Shown here: piece after piece, positions 1 through 11,875 of the stretch
Numbering within the stretch: position 1 is the first letter of the stretch
Layout: each line of letters opens with the position of its first letter
Assembly (NCBI GenBank): GCA_944472155.2
Contig: OX235277.1
Span: 29,956,804-30,020,803, forward strand
DNA from: Trichobilharzia szidati
Taxonomy: Eukaryota > Platyhelminthes > Trematoda > Strigeidida > Schistosomatidae
Direction of reading: 5' to 3'
Length of the DNA: 64,000 bases
Notes under the pieces: model-generated
Seen by the model: the letters and a program-made list of their open reading frames with translations, nothing else
Database searches by the model: none
What the model was told of the DNA's origin: nothing
Translations under genes and position numbers: made by a program

Positions 1-489
1 TAAGACAAGAAACTCAATAGTATTATTGATATGGATTTATATAGAAATCAAGTGAGGAGGATATGCTTTAGTTTTCTTTTTATCTAATTTGTTATTGCTA
101 TTATTTTTTTATATATGTATACTTCCCGCTGTGATTGTTTTCTATTTTGTAATTCACACGTGCTTTGAATTTTTTGAATAAGACCTGACCTCAGTTGCAA
201 ATGTATCTAAGTCCTAATGCGATGTATGATCACCATAATCTGTGAAACCTGTTTAAGGAGGAATTCCCTCTGTGTGTGTGTGTGGGCGAAATTAAATGAT
301 CTGACGCAGTTTTCAGGTCTGACGTTACCAATCTTACAATGACTCAGGTTTTTATTTCATTTCCAGTTGTTTCCCTCTTAAATCAAATCGAATTTGCAAT
401 TTACACAGTTTGAGATGACATTTCATCATAGTTGCCTTTGGAAACGGAAAGTATTCAGTTCTCGAATTGCAAGAACTGAGAGTCTGATT
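1..489. other. AT-rich flank, no gene seen
   Basis: No exon or recognised repeat is visible. A short TG run lies at 271-284. The stretch is presumably intronic or upstream sequence of the + strand gene ending at 14950. Confidence 0.4.
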
Positions 490-640
490 TATGCTGTTGT
501 CAGTTCACCCAAGTAGCTAACCAGAGCTCAGTTGCAAACGATCGAAACGGCCGTTTTGTGTTTAGATCACTTCGATCTGGCTAGCAACCACTGCTGGTTG
601 ATTTGAGCAGTATACAGTTACTCATCTCAATCAGTCAGTA
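490..640 (+). repeat. Hammerhead-type SINE, family D, truncated
   Basis: Keeps the CGAAACGGCCGT segment (ribozyme GAAA box and short self-complementary stem III) and the downstream 'CTGGCTAGCAACCACTG' block shared with the copies at 8155-8345 and 46830-47040. The CUGAUGA half of the core is not recognisable here, so this copy should be inert. Confidence 0.5.
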
Positions 641-1039
641 ATATGTAGGGTTTCTCTTTTACATAACCACTAGTTTTTAAGTTGAAATCATACAAAACTA
701 TCCCTACAAAAAGCGGATCTCTTAATTCTTATATCTGGTATCTAATCCAGTGCAGTACAGATTAAGAAGGAGTGGGTGAGTAAAAGATATAGTTAGTCAC
801 ACAATCTAGGAGAATACCTATGTGTCACTCATTCATATGTTATCCCGAAAAACACTATATACAAATGAAACGAAATTGAGGTCTTCTCAACAGCCGTGTC
901 TTGTTAATCAGGTGACAAAACATCAGGGTGTTAGATCAATGTGTAATGGTAATAGTCTTATTCAGGTTTATCTCTTTCCATCACCTGATTACACCACTTT
1001 TTAAGACGAACTTTAAGAACATCAGTCGTAAATCTGTTT

Positions 1040-1370
1040 TTGATTGATGGTGACTAATAGTGGAATCTACGATGCTTATCTCGTTTTATTTGAGACTCAT
1101 CATGTGGGTGTACCTGCATTACAATTTTATGATAGGGTTCCCATTGAGACTCGAACACTACACCCATCATTTTGAATGCCAAAGCACTATCCGCTCGGTT
1201 ACGAAAGCCACAAGAGGAAGTATGGGGCATACTAGATTCCTGTGGTAGTTACCATCCACGGAAGAGTGTCATATTAATCCTTAGACATCATAGAAGCATC
1301 CGTACTAGGAGCCGGCATGTCAGTAGAGACCAAGCATTTCGGTTCAACACAATCAGTCAACAGCAGATGT
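1040..1370 (-). repeat. Sm-alpha-like hammerhead SINE, decayed, composite
   Basis: From 1040 to about 1200 the minus strand carries the Sm-alpha order: a tRNA-like head, then the hammerhead, then 'GATTCCACT..TAGTCACCATC'. The core reads ATGATGAG and the GAAA box is GAGA, so cleavage should be lost. From 1260 to 1370 the matching segment is in + orientation (compare 37555-37625), so the unit is a rearranged inverted composite. Confidence 0.55.
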
Positions 1371-1774
1371 AAATTTACATTAAAAATATAATATCAGCAA
1401 TAATTGTTTACTAGTGTATAATTTAAAGTGGCTTATGCAGGCAGTATACATTTTATGAAGCATTGTTGAAATTTAGAATTACTACAGAACTGTTTTATTT
1501 GGGTTTGGACTTGATTTTCGAAATCAGAGATGCGTGATTAATGAAAAAATTTATATTACAGTAGGAACTTGGACATTAGTGATTCAAACTTTTTCCACCA
1601 AACCGATCTGATCCAAATATAGTTTTTAAAATTCACTTGTAATATGCTTTTGAAAATAGTTGAATGTAGAGTTAACCGTATGCGTCATACTGATAATTGA
1701 GAGTAACTTAATCGTTGAAATTGTAATAGAGATAAACCGTATTCTATTTAGAATATTAAAACACCTTTATACCC

Positions 1775-1905
1775 TGGTGGGGACATGTACTACTGAAGAG
1801 TCCCAGACTAGGACAAGACAGCTATCCCGTACTCCCTGTTGATTTTTAAGTGGCTCTCTAACTGATATCAACCCATCGGCAAAGCTGAAATCAATAAATT
1901 TCCTA
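1775..1905 (+). repeat. Hammerhead-variant SINE, family B, decayed
   Basis: Shows the family order 'GAAGAGTCCCAGACTAGGAC', then GCTATCC, then 'TCTAACTGATATCA', matching 30865-30965. The CUGAUGA box is mutated. Confidence 0.5.
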
Positions 1906-2339
1906 TAAACTAACACTAGAAAACAGTTAATTTATCTGTTAACTTTGGTAAGACTATGTCTACTAAAGCAAACGTGGCAGTGACTTAAGTGAAAGGGGAC
2001 GTATAAATAACCGATTGGGACACTAATCGCCTATTTCCAAGTATTCTACTCTTGAGAACCTGGCATACTTTTAAAATGATTAAAAATTTCTGCATACAAA
2101 ATGCCTGGTCAAGAATACTATCCAAATAAGAAGTGAGCTTCACTAATGTGCTTAAGGGTGGATAATGGTGATTATTGCAAACCAGCATATACGAGAATTC
2201 TAACATATCAATCCCTCATTAATAAACAGCGAGGAATACATTCATTCTAGTCCTAAGTCTAAATCAGACTCCTACAGCAATCATTAGATTACAGAACCAA
2301 CAATTGATAAAGTTTAGAATTAATGGGTAGTTGAATTTC

Positions 2340-2525
2340 GATATAATGGTTGGAAGGCCAACAGGCTTCGTCTCGTAACCTGAAGATCCTCGGTTCAATC
2401 ACTAATGGGGTTATTGGGGTTCACTGATGAGGGCCTTTAAACATGGACAACACAGATGACCAGTACTCCCTTCTGGTTTTCAGTGATATCTAACTGATTT
2501 CGGTCCGTGGTGAAATCTGCACTAA
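2340..2525 (+). repeat. Hammerhead-variant SINE, family B
   Basis: A tRNA-like head ends in GGTTCAATC (B-box-like). An intact CTGATGAGGG follows, but the stem II partner and GAAA box are mutated (ATGGACAAC). The downstream 'CCAGTACTCCCTTCTGG' block is typical of the family. Confidence 0.5.
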
Positions 2526-3350
2526 AATTAAATTACTGTCTATGTTTCAGCATAAAACTCCATGAATTGGTGTCACTCCTCATGAATATTTATTTTATTT
2601 TTAAATAATAACTTTGCATGTGTACCACATGTCTCAACACTTCGATTTAACTTTATTGACTTTCACTCAGCTTTCTTTACATAAAACTTCAAATGTATGT
2701 CAGTATTCCTCTAGGAGCTCAATATGCAGTTCTGAAAATGAAGACATGATCACTTCAGATCACCTCAAAATGAAGTACTAAGACACGAATAATGGTTAAA
2801 AATAACTTTATCTACAGCAATAAGAATTACAATACATGAAAATTATCAAGTTTATAACATGTTCACTCAGTAACATAAGCTGGCTTTTTCGTAGCAGAAC
2901 TGGATACTTTTGTCAGCTTGATAGACTTAGCACAGTTAAAAGTCTCTCTGAATACCACATCACCTCCTTAACTGTTCTCATTCGCTTTTATCTCCCATTG
3001 TTTCTTTCGGAGCGTTGCCCCTGAAAAGGGAGAAAGACAGTTAGTTACTATAATTATCAATAGAAGAAGGATTAATATTCAGTACATCTCAGCTTCATCT
3101 GAATTGTTTCGACCGATTAGATTTCCGATTTCTTATTCTTCTTGTATTGCATACGTGTTTTCAACTCCATTTAGCATCTTCTCCAACATTTTTTACAAAT
3201 CCATTGCTTTCAAAGACACGCTTTCTCTCATCCATATGATTGTACTCTTCCATATTAGATAAGTTCATTTCAAATATCACACGGTGATGCAGTATTAATA
3301 ACCGTGAGATATTCGAAATAAGCTTATAGAATTACATTCTACCACAGTGG

Positions 3351-3720
3351 TCAAGTATTCTTCCAGTCTATGCTGTCCTTTTTAAGTTCTCCTGATGCAT
3401 AACGCAGGTGCCCGGCTGTATCCTCTGGCGATTTTGCTACCTTCTCTGCAACTCTCAGGGAATCATTCCACTGCGGCATGAGTAACTCATCCTTTGATAG
3501 GAATAACACATGTCTTGTCTACATCAAGTTGGGTGAACACTTCCTCTGAACAACTTGGTAGAATAATATTCCAGGCTGATTCCTATTCAGTTTCGAGAAA
3601 TGTTTGCGGCGGCGTCTTCAACTAAACTATCACCAACAGGAGGATATGCCGTAGCTTAACATTTACATATCCTAAACAGACGGTGTACCTCTCTAACCGA
3701 AATGGTTTCAAAATCTTCTC
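3351..3720 (-). pseudogene. Unassigned coding-like fragment
   Basis: On the minus strand two adjacent frames read like protein. The upstream one contains SCSEEVFTQLDVDKT, and after a one-frame slip about 50 residues follow, including DELLMPQWNDSLRVAEK and ending in a stop at 3351-3353. There is no start codon, no convincing splice site and no recognised domain. It lies upstream of the micro-exon at 4116. It may be a decayed retroelement gag or a captured exon; I cannot place it. Confidence 0.25.
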
Positions 3721-4115
3721 CCTAGTTACTGTGTCAAAAACCATATTTGTAACGTAATTGATGAACAGCTAAGAGAGTATTCCGTATCTTCGATGAATTT
3801 TTCCTGAAATGCCAAATTCCCCTTTGTGCTACCAATTTCCAGTCATCTTTAACAGTTAACTTTCAAAAGAAAAATACGGAATTTCATGCGTACCACAATA
3901 ACATTATCAACCAAATGGTAAATAGATTAACAACAGAGTAGTTTTAATTGTTGGTGCACTTAAATATCCTATAGCGCCTTCCTTACCACTGAATTCTGAG
4001 ATGAAAACATCAAAAATTGTTCATGAATTTTAAAAATTCCTAATATTACTGTGCTGAAAACTGTAGTGGTTTTTGTCTAATTAAGTGTCCACTTTTCTTT
4101 TTGTGTATGTTGCAG

Positions 4116-4125
4116 TTGATGCTGG
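4116..4125 (+). CDS. Predicted 10-nt micro-exon of a membrane protein gene
   Basis: Ten bases (TTGATGCTGG) sit between a pyrimidine-rich acceptor (TTTTTGTGTATGTTGCAG) and a consensus donor (GTAAGT). The first two bases finish a codon, then GAT and GCT encode Asp-Ala, and the final GG joins the T that opens the exon at 12751 to give Gly. That yields DAGHPKF with no stop, an exact phase match across an 8.6-kb intron. Tiny exons are a known feature of schistosome genes. Seen: splice signals and phase. Inferred: that the exon is used. The preceding exon is not found in the window, and a chance acceptor-donor pair remains possible. Confidence 0.45.
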
Positions 4126-5344
4126 GTAAGTCAACTCCTATTCAATGTTCAATATTTCAATCTATTTTATATTAAATGGAATAAATGATAGAATTTTAAA
4201 TGTTTAATGCCTGTATATTTTAGGATTATCATATGCCTTTTAAAATTAAAGCAGGTGTTCGAAAATTGACCGGGTGTATAAGTTATAGCAAACCAAACTT
4301 AATGCGCTTTTGTTTCAAGTATACTTGAATATATGGAAAGGACGGAGGCGGTAAAATGCGATTTGAATTCCCTCAAGTAGAGTTGGTCTTATGTGATTTT
4401 TTATTATGTGTTTAGAGGAATTCTGTAATCATACTATAAGTCACGCCTGGATGTTTTAAGGGTGTTTTATCAAATTTGTTTTATACAGCTATAATATGAA
4501 TTGTGGATTGTGCTATACTGTGCGTGTGAAAACACCTCACAATAGCATTTATCCTCACCCTGAAAAATGTACAATGAAAACTTGAATGATTTTCATGAAT
4601 TTTTCCACAGTCCTCTATATATAGAACCTCCATGATTTGGGTTTCAGCATTGACTAAAATACACTGTTCGGTAGTCACTGAAACAAACAGCGGTAAAGTT
4701 GGGCCCTTAAACTCTACCTAGCTGTGTCTCTGACACCACCAGTGAGTTTTTCAAAAGCACGTAACTTGTTGGTAGTACAGTTTCTTTAGAGAGAATTCAA
4801 TCACATTCTTAGTAGATCGAGGCAACTTAAAAATCCCCATTGAATCATATGAGAAAGAGAAGACTTTCAGCAAAGAGACTCTTTTTGGCGAATTCATTCA
4901 CATAGCTGTACAATCGCATTTATATACAATTATTTGTGTGTGTACATGAGGTTGGTCAAGTTTAAATAATTGATCAGGTAATACAAGAATGATCTAATAT
5001 AGAAGCAAGGTTAATTAGACAGCAACTAAAGTAAGATTGAGTTAGTAAGTTAGACGATCTAATATAAATGACTAAAATGTTTCAACTTAGGTCAGGGCAG
5101 CAACAGAGGTAATTACAGGTAGAGACTAAGTAGAAGTGAAATTGAGCAAATAAGTTGGATGACGCAACATAAATGAGTAGAAATTGAGCGTTGGTCAAGT
5201 CATTAACAGTGGTAGTGAGGTGCAGAAATTAAATCGGGTGAGGGTAGAGAACAGAAGGTTGAAAATGTAAAATATTACAATTGGGAAGACAAAATAATAC
5301 TAATGAAGAGACAGAAAAAAAGAGATTAAGTAGAATTTACTTGT
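4126..5344 (+). other. Intron start, no feature seen
   Basis: Opening part of the proposed intron between 4126 and 12750. AT-rich with short imperfect repeats of 'AAGTTAGACGATCTAATATAAATGA' type near 5040-5180. No coding or mobile domain was recognised. Confidence 0.35.
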
Positions 5345-5730
5345 CGGGTAATAAGATAGATTACGTCCATTGCAAGTGTAGTGATTGAACGAACTTCTTC
5401 TGTATGCAGAGTTCAAGGCTTAACAAGTGAATCGCCATTGCTTCTGCAGTTTGAAGGACCCTGATTCGTACACCTTTAGGAAGACTACTTAGCATTCTGT
5501 AGACGACTTTGAAGTTTGTTTGGGGTGTCGTTTGGTGTCCGGAATCTATCAGATGTTCTATGATGGAGTTGCAGGGGCATCGTTTTTCTCCTTTGTAAAA
5601 CCATGTTGGTAATTGTTCGGTGATACGTTTGGAAAGCGAACGCTGGGTACGGCCGACATACCTGGCTCCACACGAGCAGGTGAATTGACAAATACACACT
5701 GTCCTAATATAAAACACAAGCGTCTTTAAT
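5345..5730 (-). pseudogene. Penelope-like element, GIY-YIG endonuclease fragment
   Basis: The minus-strand frame (about 118 residues) starts with a Cys-rich lead 'CQFTCSCGARYVGRTQRS', the signature of the GIY-YIG nuclease at the C terminus of Penelope-like elements. ITEQLPTWF and a downstream 'SIIEHLIDSGHQ' follow, as in that family. The C-terminal 'AEAMAIHLLSLELCIQKK' closes the domain. The reverse transcriptase upstream is missing, so this is a 3' fragment. It is the best preserved GIY-YIG copy in the window, with no internal stop. Confidence 0.75.
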
Positions 5731-5979
5731 ATTGACCAACTCGATGGTGTTTATTCTCTTAAACAGTATTTTCATGATTTCTGCGAAATTATGTTTTCTT
5801 TGTTCTAATAATAAACAAAATTCTTGAAAATTGTGTAAACGTCGACACACCATAGTTGACTTTCAGACAATAAATAGAATCTGGAAAGAATACTGATTTT
5901 CAGCATCATTTCTGTCCATATGTTTTATGAAATTTTTATTGCTTTACTAAGTAATATCAGCTTTTCTTCTCTGTGTCTT

Positions 5980-6150
5980 CTTCTATTCCTAATGGAACAC
6001 AGGGTTTCAAGCTTTAAGTGTGAATTATCAATAGTGGTAGTGTTTTTGACAGTGTGTAGTTGCTAGCCTCACGTTTGACCTTCCCCCTTTCTAGGACTTA
6101 CTATCGGCCATTGGAGGTTTTGGAGTTCATCAACTGAGAATGGCCAGTGG
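5980..6150 (-). repeat. tRNA-headed SINE, 3' part
   Basis: Carries the SINE 3' body and the tail 'TGTGTTCCATTAGGAAT' on the minus strand, matching 13615-13795 and 59640-59885. The tRNA-like head is missing. Confidence 0.5.
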
Positions 6151-6889
6151 GTGTTCTATCTTATAAATGATTCTCTTTCTGTGTTCTTGTAATGTCTAGT
6201 TTGTAGAGTGAACTGACTGTGTTCGCTTGCTAGCAGCGTTCAGTCCGACAGTTTAAATAGTCCTACGGTGATTTCACAAATATCTTGGGTATATTGCAAT
6301 ATTGTTCTGCTTGTAGTTTCACAGAATGATTCCGTTTTAACTGTTTGGAATGACGTGAAGTTTCTGCAAAACGACCATGAGATGATTCTCTCCTACCTAC
6401 CCGTCAAGACACGAGTATTGCAGTATGTCCTGGTTTTTCCAAATAATGCTTGTACATAGGTTCTTTTGTATACTGCTAGATTGTTGCTATTGTAACTGTG
6501 CTTTGGATCCATATAAGTTGACTTTCTGTTTACTTCTGTTCCATTTTTTCCAAATTTGTTAGCTTAATTAAGGCGTTGAAAAAATAGGAGTCAGTTCTCT
6601 GATGTCTCCTCTTTTGTAAACTTAACATCCTCGAAAATAGTTTGTGGGCATTTTACATATCACTCCTTCAAATAACGGTGAATATGCCGTTTACCTGGCA
6701 TATGCAGATTTTGGGTCTGACTATTACTGGTGGATCACGAACTGTTGACACAGTGGGAATACGTAACATCAGACTGGACCAAAATGATGTGAAATAACCG
6801 AAAGACATACTACAGTTATTATTATTATCATTAAAGCAAACTTGGTACATTGTGAGCACTAAGAAATGGGCCACACAAGGTCTCATAGA
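6151..6889. other. Intronic, nothing recognised
   Basis: Small ORFs of 60-70 codons occur here but have no domain signature. Treated as non-coding. Confidence 0.3.
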
Positions 6890-7315
6890 TTGTGTGAGTT
6901 CTGGCTAACTGCCCAGACTCCTAAATCGAAACAGGCCACCCCACACTCCTGGCCTGTGACTTGAACTCTGATCCATACGACAGTAGAGCACTGACAGGAG
7001 CTGCGTTCCAATGGTTTCAAGTAACCAAAGCAAGTCTATACGCCGTTCGGCTCTTTCGGATTCTGCAGCCTATTTACACCATAGGTCTGGAAATCAGGTT
7101 TTTCTAGCTCACTTATGTAGCTAGAACTGTGTGTCCACCAGTCAGGTTGTAAGCACCTGACGTCCGGATTAGCTCTTTCACTTTCGGAAGAAACATCCTC
7201 GCCAGGCGAATGCAGTGAATAAGACTTACTTGGTAGAGGCTGTGAACACTTGGCCACATAAGAGCATTTCGACATGAAGACAGGCATCTAACCACCCTCA
7301 ACGCTAACAAGCCGT
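6890..7315 (+). repeat. Unclassified interspersed repeat R1, copy 1
   Basis: About 430 bases recognisably match 60285-60705 in opposite orientation. Shared blocks include 'GAGCTGCGTT.CCAATGGTTT', 'ACGCCATTCG'-like sequence, ACACCATAG, 'GGCCACATAAGAGCATTTCG' and GAAGACA. No coding potential was recognised. It could be the 5' untranslated part of a LINE, but nothing in the window proves that. Confidence 0.5.
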
Positions 7316-7319
7316 TTAC

Positions 7320-7510
7320 GGAGGCTAGGTTACGGAAAGTTTAAAGTTAGCTTTGGACTGAGGACAGGTTAGGGACATGGTAACCTAATTACGAAGATAT
7401 TAGGATTGTTTAAGGGTTAGAGTTGAGTTAAGGGACCACATTTGCCTTTCGGGGCTATGGCTCTTTCTAAGGTTGATGGTGTATTCGTGTCTCTTGGATT
7501 CCTAAACTTT
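7320..7510 (+). repeat. Unclassified repeat R2, copy 1
   Basis: Matches 16915-17130 in the same orientation: GTTAGG-rich start, 'GAGTTAAGGGACC', then 'GGCT.TTTCTAAGGTTGATGG' and 'TTCGTGTCTCTT'. It directly follows R1 here, so the two may be parts of one element. Confidence 0.45.
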
Positions 7511-7534
7511 GCGAATAATATATGTAAGGAAAAA

Positions 7535-7595
7535 TCAGTATTTAATTGGAGGATGGTGACTAGCAGTGGAATCCAGGATGCGCATTTCCGAAAAT
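7535..7595 (-). repeat. Sm-alpha-like SINE fragment
   Basis: Only the 3' end of the unit remains: 'GGATGGTGACTAGCAGTGGA' followed by ATCCAGGATGCGC on the + strand, equal to the cleavage-site side of the hammerhead on the minus strand. Confidence 0.5.
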
Positions 7596-8154
7596 TCAAT
7601 TAAGGAAAAATCAGTTGGTACATTGATCTGCATTACAGATTTGTTGCTTGTCATTACTCATCAGCTAGATATATCTATAGTCTTAAGAGAATACATTTCT
7701 GAATCATTTAATGAAGCTTGAGTTATGAAGTTTACATGAACTCATTCGTAAGTGAGATTTCTGATGAAGTGGGCTAAGAAAAAGAGAAAACATCTCCTTT
7801 ATAATTATTTAGCTTAACATTTGTAATTTCAGAAAATGCCCACTTGAAACTCAACATGAAATCAAGTTGGAATTTTTATAACAACTCTTTAGACAAGTGT
7901 CGTGGTACAAGCGTGCCACTTACTCGTAAATCACACTTTATTTCTCAGTAGTCTGTAAAACAAATTCTAAAAAGCAACAATTGTTACTATTTCATGCTGT
8001 ATGAACAAGAACACTTATACAGTAAGCAGAGGTGGTTGTTTAAGCAAAGATTTAGTTGACTACATACAAAAATACTTCAAATATTATGTATAGGAGAAAA
8101 GAAGCTTCACATTTTATGACACTAAGATGATAATTTCATATCCTAATATATATT
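7596..8154. other. Intronic, nothing recognised
   Basis: AT-rich, without coding or repeat signatures that I recognise. Confidence 0.3.
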
Positions 8155-8345
8155 ACTGAATTCGGGTGGTTTGAACTGATTCGGCTGTCTGAGCTTACTT
8201 AAACCAGGTAGGCTGCTGCTGAGCTAAGCTTCCAATGGCCGAAACGGCCGTCTAGTATTTAGATGACTTCTGTCTGGCTAGCAAACACTACTGGTTGATG
8301 TGAATGGTGTATAACTACTCGTCTCAGTCAATCAGTAGTTTATAC
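8155..8345 (+). repeat. Hammerhead-type SINE, family D
   Basis: Aligns with 46830-47040. Contains 'GGCCGAAACGGCCGTC', i.e. the GAAA box, self-complementary stem III and GTC cleavage triplet. The CUGAUGAG box has decayed to GCTGCTGAG, so activity is unlikely. Confidence 0.55.
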
Positions 8346-8734
8346 CACCACGTATCTATGCCTACTTTCTTGATTGCTGTTTTGGTATCCAACAGATGAC
8401 ATATTGTTTCTTGGATAATATGGGTTTCCCAAGGAAGTAAACCGTGGTGAAATTTCACCTCCTCAAACTGTGTAATTTGAGAATCTCAAATGATTCTCCC
8501 AATTGAGAATTTGATCAAATCTTATTGACTTTCGAATTTTAAATAGATATTTCATTTCCCTCATTCTGACAAATAATTTGAAATAAGTCTTTCCATTAAG
8601 AATAAAATGTTCGTCATTCTAACTGATAGGCAGTTACATTTGAAATTCTAATTCGTACTACAATAGGTATGAAGTTTGATGTAAGATTGTAATGTTGATA
8701 TACTGACGGCAGTAATGTAACCATTGAAGCTAAG

Positions 8735-9125
8735 CATTGTATTATTATCATTCCCTTGGGTTCCGAGTGGAACATACAGCTTCAGCAGCACATTTTCACT
8801 TCATCTCGTTCTATACAGTCGTTTTTAACAGGTTTCGAAAATGCCCATTAGCACTCATCTCTACAGCGATCTCCTCCATTTCACACTCAGACTCTTGCCC
8901 ATCTCGTCATTTCCCATTCCGGTTCCGTCGTTTTGATGTCACTCAATAGCCTCCTCAGCGTATTTTAATCCGTCTCCATCACCTTCGCGATGTTTTTGGA
9001 CGATAAGTTCCCGTTTGGTTCGATGCCGGAGTTCCTTGTCGCTTATCCTTTTTAACTGACCATCTGATCCTCAGTATGGAGCAAAGGGTGCAGCTTTTGA
9101 TGAAAGTCTGCAGCCATTGCAAATT
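8735..9125 (-). pseudogene. RTE-type LINE 3' end, decayed
   Basis: Minus-strand sequence equals the C-terminal end and 3' tail of the LINE at 41258-42178: the tail 'GTTCCACTCGGAACCCAAGG'-like block with TAAT repeats at the 3' side, and remnants of the 'AIARVEPEREAA' and 'KLWEQTKQEP' segments. 5'-truncated and full of stops. Confidence 0.6.
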
Positions 9126-9204
9126 CTTTCTATGAAAAATGGTAATGATCTTATTAGTAGTCACTTTAACTGGATCATTATAGGCTGTAAAATAAATTTT
9201 CCCT

Positions 9205-9735
9205 AGTGGAGTCATGGGAGCGTACTGCGAGACAATCTCAAACAAGGATGGAACAGCTGTCCATTACTCTCTGGTTTCCGATGGTTTCCCACCTGAGGTC
9301 ATTTCGCTATCACTCTTGAAACTAATCAGATCTCTTCAAACTAACACTTGGAAATTAATCTTATGCCCACAAATGACTGACTACAACACTAATATGCCTG
9401 GAATTACTGTGGGAAATCGTAAACAGTGGTGTCCACCAGGTCTGGTGTGAGGACAAATACTCACCGGTGATACTGGCTGGTTGTGGTTCTGTGTATCACG
9501 GAATGACAGAAGTTAGAATTCATAGACCGGCTACTGGATTCTATCCCAGTTGTTAAAGGGTCAACGAGTTCACCTAGTGATCTGAAGGTAATGGGCTAGT
9601 ACTGCCACACAAAAATAAAGCTAATGTTCAGTAATCCATGGTGATTTTCAGTGGTTCTTTGACTGGTGTCAGTTCGTGATCGAACTTCTAACTAGTCGAA
9701 TTCCCACAAACCAATACTTGATAACATTTTGAATA
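9205..9735 (+). repeat. Hammerhead-variant SINE, family B, tandem arrangement
   Basis: A hammerhead segment (9212-9300: 'GCGTACTGCGAGACAATCTC', then GGATGGAACAGCTGTCC) is followed by the rest of the unit, a second tRNA-like head (about 9540-9590) and another 3' body (9640-9730). The order implies one and a half units head to tail. Both ribozyme cores are degraded. Confidence 0.5.
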
Positions 9736-10321
9736 GATAAAATCTCAAGGGATAATGATGTCTTCATTAGAAAAACTGTGGTACTTCAGTAGTTCAAATG
9801 GATTTTGTACAAAATTGCTGAAAACTATACTTCCATGTGTTTTAAACCTGTTAACCGTCATTTATAGTAACTAAACCTTAGAATTAGTTTAGAGAACTCA
9901 GTTCTCGTGAGTGAAAAGTAGATTAAAATGCAAATAACTATGACTCCTATCGTCATCAGCTCACAGACATTATTTTAATATTCTGTTTCCTAGTAGTCAA
10001 TCCGCTGTACATGTGCTGTTAAAATTATTATTATTATTATCAAAAATACAGTGAAGATAATTCATCATCAACAATGACAGACAAAATTCTACTGATCAAT
10101 AAAAAGTAACCATAAGATAAGTTAATGTGATCAATTTTCAGCATTCATTAGTGTAGCTTCTAATAAACTGTCTTTCTTATCAAGTGTTTGTTTCTAAGAT
10201 AGAATCCTTGTTTTTTTATTTAACTGACGTCATTTCATGAACACAGCAACAATTGAGTATATTTAAATGAATTTCAAATTAGTTGATTAAAATATGAGTT
10301 TATTGACGTTGCAATGAAAAC

Positions 10322-10349
10322 TATATATATATATATATATATATATATT
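10322..10349. repeat. (TA)n microsatellite
   Basis: An uninterrupted run of TA dinucleotides. Confidence 0.9.
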
Positions 10350-10429
10350 AAGATAATGGGATTTTGTAATGGCATGAATTAATCTCAATGTAAATTTCTT
10401 CATGAACCAAAATCAGTTAGAGAGAAAAC

Positions 10430-10830
10430 AAGCCGAAAACACTGAGACTCTTCAGCAGTGATCACCCACTTCCACACCGTGGATCAAACCATGAACCTTC
10501 ACATTACCACATCAATCTTGCTGACCATTCAGCCAGTTGGGTAAGAATTCAGTAGCCCGTGAATCCCGACTTCTGTCAACTTCTGATATAGAGATACGCA
10601 CAACCAATCCCTTTGATGAGTATTCACTTCACCTTGACATGGTGTGCTCCATTGCCTCTACTTCTCAATACAGCTTTAGGACAACCGCGTAGTAGCTACC
10701 AGTGAACTGGTGATTCATAGTTAGATAATGTGAATTTTGTAGAAATTTTGATTAATTTCAGTGTAGATTTTGTTACGAGCTGTCTAGTGCTGCCTGATCT
10801 CTAACTGACTTTGGTTCGTGACGAAACCTA
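10430..10830 (-). repeat. Hammerhead-variant SINE, family B, decayed
   Basis: Minus-strand order is recognisable: 3' body and AGACTCTTCAGCAGTGA (antisense of the ribozyme core), then a decayed tRNA-like head including GGATCAAACC. From about 10740 to 10830 a short + strand 3' body ('TCTCTAACTGACTTTGG') makes it an inverted composite. Confidence 0.4.
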
Positions 10831-11094
10831 CATTGAAAACACTTTTAGTTAATTTCTAAAAGCAACAGTGATAACATGTATTTCTTCACGACTCGAAATC
10901 ACATTTAAACAGTCAATGATGATGACAAACACTTACAATTCAGCAGCCATTTCATTCTAATTTTTTGACTTTCCGTGGGGTGAATGTTTGCAGTCTCAAA
11001 CTCACGAGCATCAAAACTGGAAGCGAACATGTTACTGTTCACACATGAATAATTTTAAAGTTTTATATGGTTCTGTAATTGATATTGTTTTATA

Positions 11095-11635
11095 AAAAGT
11101 ATTCGTCACAATTGAGGGTGATAAAACCAATCAGGATCAGAAAAGCAAGTCAGAACTTCATTACTCTGAAATCAGTCTGGAAATCCATTGCACTCAGTAT
11201 AAGAAATGAGATCCGAATAATGTTAAGTCATTTAGTACTTCTATATGCTCCAGAGAATTAGTGCTAACTTCACCAAAAACATTTCCAACAGCCTGCTATA
11301 GACTTTTATCGACGGCTGCCTTCACCGTTTTGATACTGAAAATTAGAAAGCCAGATGTAAAGGATAAATAGCAAACAACTCTGGCAAACAACAAACTAAC
11401 CAGTAACCTATTGCCCAACAAATAACCGAAGGAGGTGGAGATGGACTGGAAACACGCTGAGCAGAGCATTCAGTGACATCAAACGGCAGGCAAAGCCTCG
11501 AGTGAAACCCGAATGGGAAACGACGAGCTGGATATGGGTCTAAGGTTGGCATGAATTAGATCGTGTGAGGAGGAGATGAAAGCTTATGAGGAATTTCTCA
11601 GCCAGCTAAAGAGGACTGCATAGAACGGGATGCGT
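11095..11635 (+). pseudogene. RTE-type LINE 3' end, decayed
   Basis: The + strand follows the C-terminal portion of the 61768-62900 copy: 'TSLKSVWKSIALSIRNEIRI'-like residues, then the 'RRWRWTGNTLSRAFSDIKR' stretch in broken frames, then the 3' tail region. 5'-truncated before the catalytic motif. Confidence 0.55.
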
Positions 11636-11875
11636 CAGTGGCACAGCGGTAGAATGCTCGCCAACCATGCACATGGGCCGGAGTTCAACTCCCGACTGAC
11701 ACACACCTGATATCAATGGTCCGTCTGTTAAATTTGGGCTGCCGATATCACATGCTGGAAATTCCGTACTTGTACCAAAATACTGTGTGAAATCAAGCTA
11801 TAATTAAAAAAAGAAATGGGGATGTGCTGTTAAATCCCTATGTTCCACGTAGCCCGGGGGAATAATAATAACAGA
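11636..11875 (+). repeat. tRNA-derived SINE with LINE-like tail
   Basis: Begins GATGCGTCAGTGGCACAGCG, a tRNA-like A-box region, with a B-box-like GAGTTCAACTCCC. A specific body follows (ATATCAATGGTCCGTCTGTT, then TTGTACCAAAATAC), then the tail CCCTATGTTCCACGTAG and ATAATAATAA. The tail resembles the end of the RTE LINE at 62850-62900. Body matches 61060-61262 on the other strand. Not a tRNA gene: it lacks a foldable cloverleaf and continues into the SINE body. Confidence 0.65.

Noticed and set aside
761..775. Possible 15-nt micro-exon between ACAG and GTGAGT
   Set aside because: In the phase needed to join the micro-exon at 4116, every nearby acceptor gives an in-frame TAA, and there is no pyrimidine tract.
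11636..11720. tRNA-like sequences at 11636, 20645, 23485, 59643 and 61262
   Set aside because: A and B boxes are present but each runs into a shared SINE body and tail, so they are SINE heads, not tRNA genes.
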